NCBI GenBank assembly: GCA_037176845.1
Contig: JAYKXP010000004.1
Span: 558,001-622,000 of the forward strand
Direction of reading: 5' to 3'
Source of the DNA: Paramarasmius palmivorus
Taxonomy: Eukaryota; Basidiomycota; Agaricomycetes; Agaricales; Marasmiaceae
DNA length: 64,000 bases
The translations under genes and the position numbers were made by a program. Positions 11,750 to 24,900 of the stretch are shown here, piece after piece (position 1 is the first letter of the stretch; each line of letters begins with the position of its first letter). The notes beneath the pieces were generated by a model. It was not told the origin of the DNA. It made no database searches and saw only the letters and a program-made list of their open reading frames with translations.

Positions 11750-13036
11750 ATGCCTCGCCGACCTCGTCCTCTGTCTCGGAAAGGCCCACAATCTGCGGAA
11801 ATCTCTCAAGAACAAGAAAGGCATCTCCAAACTTCTGAGGCTGAAATCGACGAAGGCGACGTGTCTGAATATGGTTCCGACAATGATGCCGACGCCCCTC
11901 GGATTGCCCAATGGATTGATGAAGAGGACTTGGACGAGCTAGAGCAACCCATAGCTGGTCCCTCAAAACTTGTAAACTCATTTCAATCTTGATGTGAACC
12001 CTGCTGATCGTCATGGCATGATAGGACTCCCTTAGGGATAGTACGTTGAATCTCACGTTCGTAACGAGGTGGAGAAGACCTGAATAGAAGTGCTTCAGAT
12101 CTCTCTGGTTTACCCATGGGTGCCCTAAGGCATGCCCAAAAATACCTTGATGTATCCTCTGAATCTGGCGACACGGACAGTTCCGCAGCCAGTGAGGATA
12201 ACGAGAGCGATCGAGAACAAGGTGGTTCAGAACCGATCCAAAAACGATTCAAAGGGGAGGTTAGCAAAAGGGTAAACAAGCACGCGTAAGCTACAATGTT
12301 TCTCTTTACGTGCCCATGTTCACATCCTATAGGCCTGTTGAAATGTCCTCTAAAAAGCCGGTAACCCGTAGAAGGAGTGTTGTGGACGTCAAAGTTCCGG
12401 TATGCAACATGCTCATCCTTAGAGAGAAAGATTAAAGTTGCTCTTATTCTACAGGAAGTTAGAGATCCTAGATTTCTCTCGATGACGGGGCCCTTGTCCG
12501 CTGAAAAATTCCAGGAAAACTATAGCTTCCTAGCAAAAAACCATGAAACAGAATTGGTAACCCTTCGCGAAAACCTTCAACGTGCTCGCAGACTACTCTC
12601 ATCTTCTCCTCGCCATCTTAGAGCCGACCGCGAAGCCGAAATCGAACGACTAGAGTTAGCAGTGAAGCGTGCGGAAAGTGCAGTTAATCGTGATCGTCAA
12701 CAGCATGCCGAACAGAGAGCCCTCAATCAAGCCAAAAAGGAGGAACGCGAGAAGCGTAAAGAAGGGAAAGGTAACTGGTGGATGAAGGATTGTGAGTACA
12801 AAGTGGTTGTCTCTGTGTTGTACTGGTATGAACTTTCTATTTCAGCGGCCAAGAAGCAGCTTTTGGCAAAAGCTAGATACGAGGCCCTAGCCTCAGACGG
12901 GGGGCAACGGGCTGTCAAGAAAGCGATTGAAAAGAAACGGAAGAAGATCAGCCAGAAAGAGAAACGATCCAGGCCGTTTCCAAAAGGTGCCACCCCTGAA
13001 GCTAGTAGAGTTAATAAACGCAGGAAAGTTGGATAG
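11750..13036 (+). CDS. RRP36: rRNA-processing protein RRP36
   Basis: Several exons encode a charged nucleolar protein. The likely start at 11750 gives MPRRPRPLSRKGP and an acidic N-terminus (YGSDNDADAPRIAQWIDEEDLDEL). Later exons carry LPMGALRHAQKYLD, an acidic Ser-rich stretch, then the family core: KRVNKHA, RPVEMSSKKPVTRRRSVVDVKVP, EVRDPRFLSMTGPLS, FLAKNHETELVTLRENLQRARR, and a basic tail with KKQLLAKARYEAL and KKAIEKKRKKISQKEKRSRP. RRP36 belongs to the SSU processome and is needed for early cleavages of pre-18S rRNA. An upstream ATG at 11651 is in frame, but it adds a Cys-rich stretch unlike the family and is probably 5' leader. Confidence 0.9.
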
Positions 13037-13237
13037 TGCTAGTGCTTGGATATCTCTGTACCTTCTTTCGTGTTGTAAACTTACGAGCCAATCTTGAATA
13101 ATGGGTACCGGTGTGGCAATTGATAGGTTTCATATATGACGTTTGAAGGTGAGAAAATTTGAGGACTAAAGAAATATAATCATGGAGCCCGCGAGTAAAA
13201 ACGCCAGCATGCAACCGCCTATGGCCAGTCTCCCAAC

Positions 13238-15678
13238 ATGGCAGAACCCATTCACTCCTTTCTAAATGCCCAGGCAGCCCAGGATACACATTCAGCCCAT
13301 AGCACTCCGATTTCAAGGGCAGAAAGTCCACCACTGGACCCTGCAGAAGATTCAGATGGTGGTCATTCTGACATCTACCGTGGTTCAGAACCTCACTATT
13401 CTCCCCGACCGTCGCCGTCTTCGAGCACTATCGCCTCTTCGTCCTCTTCATCGTCATGGGGTCGCCTGAGAGGTTTTGCTCAAGTTGTTTCTGCTTTGGA
13501 GAATGCCCTTTCACGGTGGGGAGGATCATCTTCCAGTTCATCCACTTCTTCCCAATCCTCCATCGCTACCGCATCTCGGTCACAGTCGAAGAAACGTCGT
13601 AGAAGAAGAGGATACATTAGCAGCGTATACAGTCTCCAATCAGAGCTTGATTTCGCCGCCCGTCTTAGCTTGGTCAAAGCTCGTGCAGAATCCAGGCATA
13701 TACCTCGTCATTTCGACCTCTATTTACCCCCAACCCCGCACGGACCTTTTCGGACCACATCATCAAAGTCTTTAAACGAGGTTCTTTCGGAACTGGAGGC
13801 CTATCTCAGGAAGGCAAGGAGGTCACGGAAGGGTAAAGACAGGAATGAAACTACACCCGGCATTCCTGAACCCACTCATCATCATTTCATGCTACCCGAA
13901 CACACGCCGGCTCCGAGTCGCCCATCCTCTTCCACGGATCTTGAAGCTTTGAGTTCAAGCCGTAAAGGCAAACTCAAGGCGTCACAGCAGCCAGCTCGCG
14001 ACGGACAAGCATCTCAGCTGAAGCAGTCCCCAAAGGCATGGTTTCTCGACGTAGCGTCTCCTACCTGGGAAGACATGCGATCGATAGGACGAGTGAGTGA
14101 TCTCATATTCGCAAACTGATGCATTGCTGATTCCCGAATAGCTACTTCATCTACACCCGCTGACACTGGAGGATATCCTGCAGCAGGAACCACGCGAGAA
14201 ACTAGAATTATTCCCAAAATTGGGATACTCTTTCATATCATTTAGAGCATTCGAAACCCGGGACCTACAAGAGAAAGTTACCCAAAGCAATGGAGATGTC
14301 GATACCCTTAATGACCTAGACGACAATGAAGGCCTGCTGAGGGAAGCTAATGTGTACCTAATAATATTCAATGAAGGCCTCTGTATAGTGAGTCGTGCAT
14401 AATCGCCTGTGGATACCAATCTGACAGATCCGTTAGTTTCATTTCACGGACATTTCTGGTATACAACCTCTTTACTCCATTCGCTGCCAGACCTGAGACA
14501 CCTTTCCCATTCGTCTAGAGCACACCGCTCGCATTCGCAATAGAATTATATCTTTAGGAGAATCTATTAATATGTCTTCAGGTAAGTCGTCGGAGAAAAA
14601 ACATTCGCTGTAATGCGCTTACGATGATCCGCAGCATGGATCGCCCATGGATTATTAGACTCTATCGTCGACTCGTTTTTCCCCGTTCTAGACGATATCG
14701 AGAATGAAGTCCTGTCTATCGAAGAGCTCGTTTACAATGAACAACAAGAGGCCCAAACAGAAGACAAAGGTCATCACTCTAAGCGGCATATCCTTAGACC
14801 TCGAAAAACACCAGATATGGGGCAGAAACCGGATCAAGTTTCTATAGACCTGGAGAAGCACTCGTCTCTCAGCGAGAAGAACAGCATTATCCATTTCACT
14901 AGCAACTACCCCAGAAGGACACGTTTTTCCCTTCCCCGGCCGCCTTTATCCATACTCCAAAAGCGCATAGTACGTGCCATAAAATCGCGTTGGAGGCGAT
15001 CTCGGAATGAGAAGGCAGCGCCACCAAACACCACCTCAGTGAACCTGAAGCGTATCGCACGAACACGCAGACTCGTTACCTCATTGACAAGGCTCCTCGC
15101 CAGCAAGGCAGACGTCGTGGCACAAATCCAGAAGCGCATGTTGATCGGACTAGGTAGCCCAGCGGAGGATGTCGAGGTTGCCATATACATGGGTGATGTG
15201 CAAGGTATGGCTTGTCTTTTAGCTCCACCGAGTTACTGTTACCGAACAAAACTCCCTAGATCATATATTGACTTTGCAGCATGCCCTGGCGCACTACGAA
15301 CGGATGTTGAGTCAATCGTACCCTATCTATCTCGCACAGCTACGAACACTAGCCGGTTTAACCAAAATGAACACTGATAAGGCGCTTATCATCCTTACGA
15401 CTGTGACTGTCGCTGTCCTTTCCGTCCAAACCTTAACAGGTAAGTCATTAATCCACTCTATTAACATAAATATGTGCTTATAATATATAATTTACATAGC
15501 AATTTTCTCCATGAACATAAATGTACCCCATAATCCTCGTGAACCTGGTAGCCCATTTACATATTTCGGTATCGTGGTATGTCTTGCGATTGTGGTATTG
15601 TCGGTATATTTCTCTTTCGTGCGTTATTGGTGGATGAAGGCGAATCGTAGGAGGGGTATGGCGTTAAGAAATATTTAG
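13238..15678 (+). CDS. CorA-family divalent cation transporter-like membrane protein
   Basis: A long disordered Ser/Arg-rich N-terminus (first ~270 residues) is followed by the CorA cytosolic domain: FLDVASPTWEDMRSIGR-LLHLHPLTLEDILQQEPREKLELFPKLGYSFISFRA, then AWIAHGLLDSIVDSFFPVLDDIENEV, and DVEVAIYMGDVQ-DHILTLQHALAHYERMLSQSYPIYLAQLRT. Two C-terminal membrane helices are KALIILTTVTVAVLSVQTLTG and GIVVCLAIVVLSVYFSFVRYW. The loop between them carries SMN where CorA proteins usually have GMN. Members move Mg2+ or other divalent ions across membranes; MNR2/ALR-type vacuolar or plasma-membrane transporters are the nearest known fungal group. Exon joins around 14400-14580 are approximate. Confidence 0.85.
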
Positions 15679-15793
15679 TGTAGCCGATAATACGACTACT
15701 TGACGTCTGGCTATGTGCCCTTTCTGACTCCATATAGAAGTAGAAGTCCATCAGCCTCTTGAAGAACATCCTTAACTAGCCAGAGCTTGAGCA

Positions 15794-17138
15794 CTATGTT
15801 ATGAATTCACCATGCAGCAAACACACACCTTTCGTGCGATAATCTGCATGTTTCTCTCCAAACTGTGCAACAACCTCTCGGAGGCTTTCCTTCTGATCGC
15901 GGATACCTTCACAGACGGTCTGAAGGTGCATGGTTTCCGATTGCAGGCGGGCCAAGCTCTCCTGTACCTGATTCTCCAGGGCCTCGAGCTTATCCATGTG
16001 ATGAGCATAGACTTGCCGCATATCTTCCCATTCCCGTTCTGTTCAAAAAAAAAAGTTTAGTGCTGATAAGACAACATCGACAACATGTACTTGCCTACAG
16101 AGTTCACCTCTTTGGCTGAACCAGTAAACTTGGCTACGCGGTCAGTCAACTCACGGTCGTCCGCCCACGAGACGGTCTTGCCAGAGTCGCCCGTGTTTGA
16201 TCGTTTGATGCAACTTCGTCTGCGCCGTAGATTTGGAGGAGCCTCGGGGGGCGTGGTATTTGAAGCAGGGATGTCTTCCCAGTCATCCTGTGGAAGATCT
16301 GTGACTGGTACACCGTCACGTCGGAAGAGGTATGGTAAGGGAGGTGGTGATTCGCATGTGACAGGTTCAATGGTAGATATCGATGCGAGGGACTCGGCCT
16401 TAGATAATTTGGCCTTTGGGAAATCAGCTTTGCGCTCGGGAGAAGCACGACGGGCTTTAAGCTCCGCACGAAGAACCTCCTTGCTGATGCTCGCAGACGT
16501 GGCAGGGAGAGCTTTGATCTGTTCAGGGGTACCGGGACGTTCGCGACGGGTTGTGGATATCTTCGTGGCTCCCAGACGAGGAGAAACTGAACAACGGTGG
16601 CAGCAGGTGCTCTTGGGATGTGCAGGGTGTAGACGACCACCTCGGGGAGCAGCAGAACGCTGGGCCGATAATCGAAGTTGTTGTTGACGGAACCACTTCT
16701 CCATTTCCTTTAATCGGAAGTCGGCAGGGGCAGCGATGCTCTGGAATTTAAAGGGTTCGTTATGACTGTGTTTGCGAGGTAAAGGTTCCTTTGCTAATTT
16801 CTGGCATTTGCGCACCATACGTTCCTTGAGATGACGGATCTCTAGGATACGATCGGACTGTGCATTCTTCTTTGCCAGCTCTAGGGATTCTAGCTTGAGC
16901 AATTGCTCGTACATGGACGCCGTATGAGGCGGAAGGAGGACCTAAGGACGCAAAACAATTATATTTCATTGTTCGTGGTGAACAATAAAAAGTGACATAC
17001 CTTGAATTCATCGACGGTATCAGTAGTTTGTAAATATCTCCAGCCTTTCTCGTTATTGGGGTCCTGGGGCTCAAGCTGACCCCTAACAGGGCTTTGCCTA
17101 AGATAATCTAGAGAGGGAGTAGGTCTTGACCTTAGCAT
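15794..17138 (-). CDS. Uncharacterised protein with coiled coil and PP1-docking-like motif
   Basis: The ATG at 17138 starts MLRSRPTPSLDYLRQSPVRG; an intron near 16941-17000 joins DEFK to VLLPPHTASMYEQLLKLESLELAKKNAQS. The body is basic and Ser/Pro-rich, with a helical segment (ILEIRHLKERMVRKCQKLAKE, KEMEKWFRQQQLRLSAQ). Near residue 300 it has CIKRSNTGDSGKTVSWADD, resembling the paired SILK-like/RVxF docking motifs of PP1 regulatory subunits. The last exon (REWEDMRQVYAHHMDKLEAL...LARLQSETMHLQTVC) is a heptad-rich coiled coil. I do not recognise a family. It could be a PP1 targeting or cytoskeletal adaptor protein. The extreme C-terminus may be altered by one more splice (GTGTGT just before the stop). 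Confidence 0.7.
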
Positions 17139-17560
17139 GTGCCGGGGGAGGTCGGGGTAAGGTGAGGAGAAGAAGGATTGACGGGAGTTGTTATATACAC
17201 ACCGTCCTCGTGTTCTGATTCAAACAGAGTAACGTTGTAAGATTATCAATTTTTCAGCAGAACATTCCTTGTGATGAACCTGCCAACACGAGGCCCTCAA
17301 GCGGCCAACAAACAATGTGCCAGTCAAGCACCAGTTTCTCAGTGTCAGATCATATTTGGCATTTCAGCATGAACATGAGGTCAAGCACAGAAGCGGTTCG
17401 GAATGTGAACAGAACCTGTAAGGAAGTCGAAGAGAACTATTTCCTTCGCGAACAGTGGAACCTGGCAAGCTAGGCGAGCTGCCGGTATTTGGAGGCACGA
17501 GAGCCGGTAGACAAGGAATATTACGTTTTCTACTCTCCCCACACTCCTCCCTAGCTGCCG
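17139..17560. other. Divergent promoter region before PEX16
   Basis: About 420 bp between two divergent starts. A TTATATACACACC stretch at about 17190 could act as a TATA-like element for the minus-strand gene. No coding sequence or repeat is seen. Confidence 0.5.
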
Positions 17561-18918
17561 ATGTCGTCCTCGTTGGCTAGCTATGAATCTTTTCTTCTCA
17601 GCAATGTCTCAACGATTTCAACACTTGAATCTTCGCTGAGAAGCCTGAGCTGGTTTCTCCCAGGTCGTTTCAAGGATGCGGAACTCGCTTCCGAAGCCTG
17701 TTCGTCGTTCAGCATGATTTCACGAGGAACTTGACTCAATATAGGCCTTGTTTTTCAGTGTCAGCTTCTCTGAACATGATGAGCATGTATCACGACACTC
17801 TGCTAGCCAGATTGGTCAAAACCGATCCCAATATTCGTGCTCTTCTTCCGCCTTCAATGCATACACGATTTACGCGTGCATGGGCTGACAAGGACTCTCG
17901 GTACAAGTGGATTGCACGTATTCTCGAGGTCATTCGCTTCACAGAGCTTGTGGTTGAAATGGGTCTACGAAGAAAAGTGTCCAATCGAAGCCGGTGGAGA
18001 GGCATCATACTGCTAGAGATCTTAAAGTGCGCTTCCGTGTCATTCCTTCATAATCCCTTTAACAATGAATTCCACAATATAGAGCATTCCTTCGCCTCAC
18101 GTTATTGCGAATAACCAAAAGGCCACTACTGAATCCTCCTATACCCGAGAGAGAAATTGATCCCACTACATTACCTCCCGAGTCATCCAATACATCTATC
18201 GAACCTGAAGACTCTTCCTCCTCCCCCAAAACACCTGAACATCTAAAGAATAACCGGGTTCCCCTTCCTCCCCATCCTTTGCTGACGACTCCATCACCGC
18301 CACACCGCGGAGATTCCCTTGCCGAAGATTATTTATTGCCCAAGGCGCTCTCTACATCGGCGGTCAAATCGCCCATAGCGCTCGTTCGTCCACTATCTTC
18401 GTCTCGAGAATGGCTGGCAGAATTACTCTATACTTTGCGTCCTCTGGTTTACGGTTAGTGTTGCATTCACTTAAATTCTGCTTTCAACTAACGCTGGAGC
18501 TTAGCGACGATGTTGGCCTATGACCGACGTTCAAAGAGACCACTGATCGCAGCTCTTACACTGGAGCTACTCTCGCGCACTCTGAGACGAGACCCTCCTT
18601 CGTCGGCTACCCTTGAGCGCTCCGAGTACGCGCGTCGAGACAGGGAATTATTCTGGTATCTGTTCCGGGGATCTATCTGGGATTCATACACAAAGTGAGT
18701 ATAGAGATCGTGACCAGAGGCGCCTTGTCTGACCCAAGCAATTTCCCAGGCCGAAACTAGAGGCATTGGCGGACCGAGCATCAAACACACCTCTTCTGAG
18801 CCTATTCGGACTCCTCATGAAGGATTGGATTCCGTTATTGGATGAATATTACTATTGTAAGTTATATTCCGACCTCCTAGAATAATACTGACTACCTGAT
18901 TCAGATACTGCTCCTTGA
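17561..18918 (+). CDS. PEX16: Peroxin PEX16
   Basis: Exons join to a typical Pex16. The N-terminus reads YESFLLSNVSTISTLESSLRSLSWFLPGRFKDAELASEA; an intron of about 60 nt then restores LSASLNMMSMYHDTLLAR. Further blocks are RYKWIARILEVIRFTELVVEMGLRRK, the WRGIILLEILK membrane-associated stretch, a Pro/Ser-rich insertion, REWLAELLYTLRPLVY, RPLIAALTLELLSRTLRR and the end DEYYYYTAP after a last intron (stop at 18918). Pex16 acts in peroxisome membrane biogenesis, recruiting Pex3 and membrane proteins at the ER or peroxisome. The block order and C-terminus match the family fully. Confidence 0.93.
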
Positions 18919-19319
18919 AGATGTACTAAATAACAAACTGCTATATGACATTTTGCACCTGGTCATTATACTTTTAAATGAAGTACACACTTGACGCATT
19001 CGCAATCTTATACCCTATTCCTCGGCTTTGGGATGGTTATTTCCGCCAATGGCGGACGCGGGATAGTATCAAAACAACGCATCACAGTGCACTGTTTGGC
19101 TTCCGCTTTTACAATCACTCTGGACCCGGGACGAGCAAACGTGGAGCCCACCTACCAGGGCTAAGCGCGCTAAGTAGTGCCACCAGGGGCGTAAGCATCA
19201 GCGCTGGTCATCACTGTCTGCTGTGCCAAAAAGATGCTCGGCTATATATTTAGCTGCGCATCTACCTGTCTGGAAAAAACTGTTCCCTCCTTTGATCTAA
19301 CCCAAGGTTAAGCATCAGT
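18919..19319. other. Intergenic region between PEX16 and the DUF2235 gene
   Basis: About 400 bp. A GCTATATATTTAG stretch near 19240, about 75 bp before the next ATG, could be a TATA element. One short open frame (18978-19253) has no recognisable product and no supporting splice sites. Confidence 0.5.
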
Positions 19320-21716
19320 ATGACTACTCGACTTGAAGCGGAAAGGCCCTTGAGGTCTGCAACAGCCCCTTCTAACCAGGATTCCGAGCAATCGAGGCAA
19401 AGGTCTCCAGCCAGGCTGCCAACTGATCCTACCGGTGTGGTTGGAGACCGAGTGAAGAAGAGGATTGTAGTCTGTTGTGATGGGTATGTGCCCTATTGCC
19501 TAAGTACCTATCGCTGAAGCCCGCTCTACCTCTACTAGGACATGGCAGGATGGTGAGTCGGACGTCCAACTCTAAACATATCATTCACTAATTGTTGCAA
19601 GGCATAACCGAGAACCGCCGGAGTTACACAAATATCTTGGTGAGTACAGAGTACTGACGTCAGTTCTGCAACACTGCTCATCTCAGTATGCTTATAGCGC
19701 ATTGCCCGAACGATTAATCATGAAGATGTTCGGACAAAACCTCCCACTCCGCAGATTGTCTTCTACCAATCTGGCATAGGTACCCTTCTAGTCTCCAGGT
19801 TCATCCGCAAGTGGACTTACTGTGTTATCGATAGGATCTGAGAAGAATTTCTACTCTGAGTACATCGAAGGTTCTCGTTCTACAATGATGGTCTAGTATG
19901 ATCTCAAGAAACTCACGCTTATCATCTCATCATAGGAACTACTGGAGGAGGCCTGGGTATTGAAGATTCCTTTCAAGGCCAAAGTAGATTCTCACGTTCT
20001 ATTCAACAGTCGACAAGGTAGAAGAGGCATATGCATTTATCGCGCAGTACGTTAGTCACAACTTCATGACATGGCCGATTCTGAGTGTGTATTGTTATAG
20101 CAACTATCTACCAGGAGACGAGGTGCGTTTGTCCCTTGTGCGTATATCTATGCTGATCTCGGTGGGCTAGATTTTCCTCTTTGGATTCTCGCGAGTACGT
20201 TCAGTTTCACCACACAATGTTCTCTTGCTCACGCCATGACATCAGGGAGCTTATACTGCACGAATGGTCGCCACTCTGATAGTGCGAAAGATACAAACCT
20301 AGCTTAATCTAGTCCTGACAAGTATCTTGTGCAGGGTGTTATTGGCGTCCTTGATCGGAAGGATATGGATCATTTCGCACGAATCTTCCTGTCATACCAG
20401 AAGCTGGGGAAGACCGAAGACGAGGAAGGTTAGCTATTACATCTCTCCTACGGTGTAACGCGCTAACATCAGACCCTTTCTCAGAGAAGGAGGCATTAAA
20501 GGCGACATTGGCGCCTTTTAGTAGTGAATCTTCTCCTGGGATCGTTCGTGCGTACGCAGACGGAAGACCATTCTCTGTAAAGTAGGATCATCGCTTTCAG
20601 GCCTGCACCCCTGTGCTGGACTTAATCATGTCCTAGGTGCCTCGGCGTTTTTGATACTGTTGGGTCCCTAGGCTTGCCGGAAGAGCTTACATTGGGGTCT
20701 AGCAAAGTGAAGACTCTATTCGGTTTCCCTGACAAGATTCTGGGAGAGCATATAGAGCGCGCATATCACGCTCTCGCACTGAATGAGCCTCGGAAGAACT
20801 TTGTAAGGCTGCTACTTGGGTGACAAGTGGATTGACTTACATTATGCGAAATAGGATTGCACTAAGCTGGAACAGACTGAATTGGGAAGAAGCAAGAAAC
20901 AGATATTAGAAGAGGTGAGTAATGAGTATGCGACGTTACGTTACTGACGGTTTGTCTGGGTCTCAGTGCTGGTTCAGTGGTATGTTAATGCTCTCCATCT
21001 CAAGCTAGCACTTACAGAAGAATTCTCTTTAGGAAGTCATTCCGACGTACGAGCCTGTTCTGTGATGTACCTCTTGAAGCTACGCTAACGAGCTTATAGA
21101 TTGGTGGAGGCTATCGCGATCATGATCTGGCAGACCTGACTCTGACGTGGATGGTCGTAAGTATTATACAAGTTCGACCGTTTCGACTTGTTGAACATAT
21201 ACCATACGCAGGCCAACGTTTCTGATATCCTCTACATGGATCTTAGCTACCTGGCGCTCCTTCCTCGCCCAGTTGCACCGTGGGGCGCACAGGAACCTCA
21301 CGAGTAAGAATGTCAGGTACACGACGATTTACAATGCTAATCACCCTCTCAATAGCCCTCTCACCGGGATTTTTTCGCTGTCGTTGACGACTCAGCGATC
21401 GCTTCCTACTGGAAAAAACGACGTGACACATGAGAGTATTCACCCTTCAGTCCTCAAGCAGCCGAAATTGGATCCCGCTGTGAAAAAACTGATTGACAAG
21501 CATCCTGAGCTCATTGCAAAACTCCATCCATTAGAAGAAGAGATGAAAGTGCAATGGCCCTATGATCCGGAGAAGGTGGAGACGCATGATGCGAAAGGTG
21601 ACCAACATGGCAAGGATAACTTGTTGGATTCGATTTTTGCCTCGACGGCAAAATTTCTGGCAAGGGTAAAGAAGGAGAGGGATGATGAGAAAGAGAACAA
21701 GAATAATGCTACTTAG
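19320..21716 (+). CDS. DUF2235 (Tle1-like) alpha/beta hydrolase
   Basis: A very intron-rich gene with many exons under 60 nt. Joined exons show KKRIVVCCDG-TWQDG, NRRSYTNIL-RIARTINHEDVRTKPTPQIVFYQSGIG, YAFIAQNYLPGDE-IFLFGFSR-GAYTARMVATLIG, then VIGVLDRKDMDHFARIFLSYQK, CLGVFDTVGSLGLP, HALALNEPRKNF and GSHSDIGGGY...LADLTLTWM. GFSRGAYTAR carries the GxSxG serine-hydrolase elbow, and DTVGS and HSDIGGG are hallmark DUF2235 segments. Bacterial relatives (Tle1) are phospholipase effectors; the fungal versions are common in Agaricomycetes and of unknown substrate. There is no signal peptide. The C-terminal ~130 residues are basic and helical. Confidence 0.85.
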
Positions 21717-21902
21717 TTGACTGTAACATCTGTACTCTACTAGCATCGACGTAATCCCGACGTAAACCCCCTGTTTTGTGCGTCCGAGCAAACCATATTA
21801 GGCCCGAAGATCCCATCACTGCAATAATTCGTTGCTGTCATCGGAGGAGCCGACTTCTTGTTCTCAACTTTCATCCGCTTGCTAGGCAATGCAGCGCTGA
21901 TT

Positions 21903-24900
21903 ATGGGTGTGCAAGATCTGGTTGAGCTTTTTGAATCCGGAGGCTCACCCAAAAATTCACCCTCGCCTTCACAACCTAAGCGAACTCACTCGGGCTCCTC
22001 TAATACCCAAATCCCTTCTCCTTCACCTGCTCGCTTCATCTCGGTTCGCCCTCCCACTTTGCGCAATAGGAAGGCCTCATACACTGGCTTACCGTCAGAT
22101 TTTGATGACGATGACGACCTTACGACTTCAACGACCGTTGCTCCTTTACATGACTATAACACCATCGACATCACCGACTCGGCGCACAACGGAGTCATAA
22201 AGCCTCATTTAGACACCAGAGACAGTGTCGATTTCGTGGCCAACCCCTTCGACGACGATTCTGACACGCAGAGATTGTTGGATCGCAAGCATACCTACCC
22301 CCCTCATTCACCTTCTCCTCACTTGACATCCGAGTACTCCTCTTCTTCGACTCTGGTACACAATCGAGTTATTGGGCCACATAAACCTGTCCCGGCTACA
22401 GAACTATTTGCACGGAATGCACCTCCACTTCACCTCCCCAAGCTCGACGCCTACCTGGAGTCCTTACCCAAGCCCCAGTTTAATTACCCCAGAAGCCCGA
22501 AGGATAGACAAATGTTTCCACCCATGGAACGTCTTGTAGCGTCTGGCTATAGTCTCGAAGAATTGGAGTCGAACTCGAGGGTCGCAGCATGGTGGCGGGA
22601 TAGGAAGACGTGGTTGGGCTCTGCGGTGAACCTGGTTATCGGTTTGACGGTCAGAACTTGGGATTATTGTGCTGAAAGACCAAGGCTCACCAATTATTGA
22701 CAGGGATCTAGCGTCTTGGCTACATTTTATAGCCTTCAAGGGATATCCAATACAGTCCAAGTGTTCGCCTTGATATTAAGCACTTTGGGTGAGTGAGAAT
22801 GCCACCATTTGTGACTCTTCTTTGCTGACGATCACGGTACATAGTCCCAATCAAAGGAGAGAATCTGGGTGACCACTGGCGTAAATTGTTCTTGGGCACC
22901 GTGTAAGTCAATGACAACGATTCGGCGCGCCGAACACTAACGTATCATAGCCCCAATGTCCTGGCGTTAAACTTGGCCTCTGGGCTCATGGAATCTCTAG
23001 TCTTCCTGGGCGTTTTTATGGTGCTGGCTTCACTGCTCCTATATAAATTCTGGAAGTCAGCACGTCTTTGTGACCGATACACCCGGATCGAGGGTCTGCA
23101 ACAACCGAAGGCAGAAACTGGACAGTGGAAGCTAATTGTGATAACATTCCTTCTCACACTCATATATCTGCCTATGAGTACAATGGCGGTACATGTTCTC
23201 GTGTGGTCGCAAGATTTATGGGTGGTCCCCAATCCATACATCAACGCCACGTCTTTCCCGCCAGATGTACCTATTCTGGGTCCTGGTATTGAATATCGCG
23301 ATCCTTTGGATTTCTGTTGGACAACGACTATGAAAAGGAACGAGATCAACTACGCCCCAGCAATCATTATAATGTCCGTCATCACGATCTTCTTGGTATG
23401 TATATGACAGACATTCAAGCGTCACTATGGTCTAATGTTTACCGCAACAGCTAACAATCTGGTTTCCCCTTGCTCTGCGCCGAGTGATTCAGAAGTCAGT
23501 CCCGAAGATAGATCGGTTCACGGAACTGGGCCGCCCGAGGAATACGGTCGACATGGACACTGAATATCACCGCCTACTGTCAAGAGATAACAATCCCTTT
23601 GCTTTTCTATACGCTGGTAAGATCATTAGCTATGACATGCGGTCCTTTCGCTCACGAAGTCGTTAGGGTTTCGCCGTAACTGGGGAACATACGAGTCTAC
23701 TTACCTATTCGCCAAGCTCAGCACGCTAGTCATCGTCGCCGTCATCGATCCCGATAACTGTTTATTTCGCTCAGCTCCCAGAGATGTAGTACCTATCGTT
23801 AGACAGGTCCTGCTTTTATCCTGCACCGTTGGTTTCTTCCTAGCACAATCCTTTCTTGCCCCCTTCCTTGATCCCGTGAACAATGCCAGCGAATGGACAT
23901 CCAGATTAAATTATGTTCTTACTTCTCTTCTCGCGCTCCTCGTCGCTCTCGATATACCCGGAAAGGAGATTCTCAACAACTATATACTTTATGTGTAAGG
24001 TTCCCAATCTTGAAGACGCAGCCTTGTCTAACGTTATTTTCAGGATATATATACTAACTTATGGACTTAGCATCTGTGCGTTCTTCTCTTTTGTTGCAAG
24101 AGGAGTTATGAAACGATGAGAATGGCAGACTTCACCCTAATAAACATGTCTATATCTAAGAGACTGGTTAAAAGTGCGTCAACGTCTCTCCAATCTGCGT
24201 TCTGCTCTAACAATCTTGATAGGACTTGCAAGGAGAATAGACTTTAGTACGTCCATCATATAGACAAGGATATCATCTTTTAACCGCTTCTAGGCATTGA
24301 TGTATTTTCTCCACGGTATTCTTCATCTGGCTACTTGAAGTTTGCGACCACTGACAAGTTTCATAGACTGGCGCTCGCATTTCCATCTCCTCATATCAAA
24401 CGAAGAATATGGCAGGAGTCCATTACCACGCTGTTGCTCACAAACCCTGAATGCAAGATACCACCGCAACAGAAGATGGCATTTGCGGAAGCTCGCGATT
24501 CTGAGTTTCCTCCGTACTTATTGAATTTTCTTGGAACACCGGGAGAGCGACACGTTGAAAACCTCAAGGTAATCATAAGCATTGACTGGTAATACTACCC
24601 AACTTACATTCACCCCAGATTCTCCGTGAAGTCGGCTCTCTTGAATATCGGAAGGCAGCGGCACTAGCCTACGGCCCAGACTATGAGCGTTACCGACAAC
24701 TAGAAGATGAAATTCAAAAGAAATTCACCGGACCTGATTGTTATTGGAAAGACCCTCGCCAGAATACAATCAAGCATTGTACCAATTTCTTTGGTAATGC
24801 TTGGTTTGTTCCTTTCCCTCCGACCTTGGTGCGGCATTCTCTTAACGACCATTCTTATATCTAAACTGCCTAAACAGGTTGTTCGTTACGATGACGGCCG

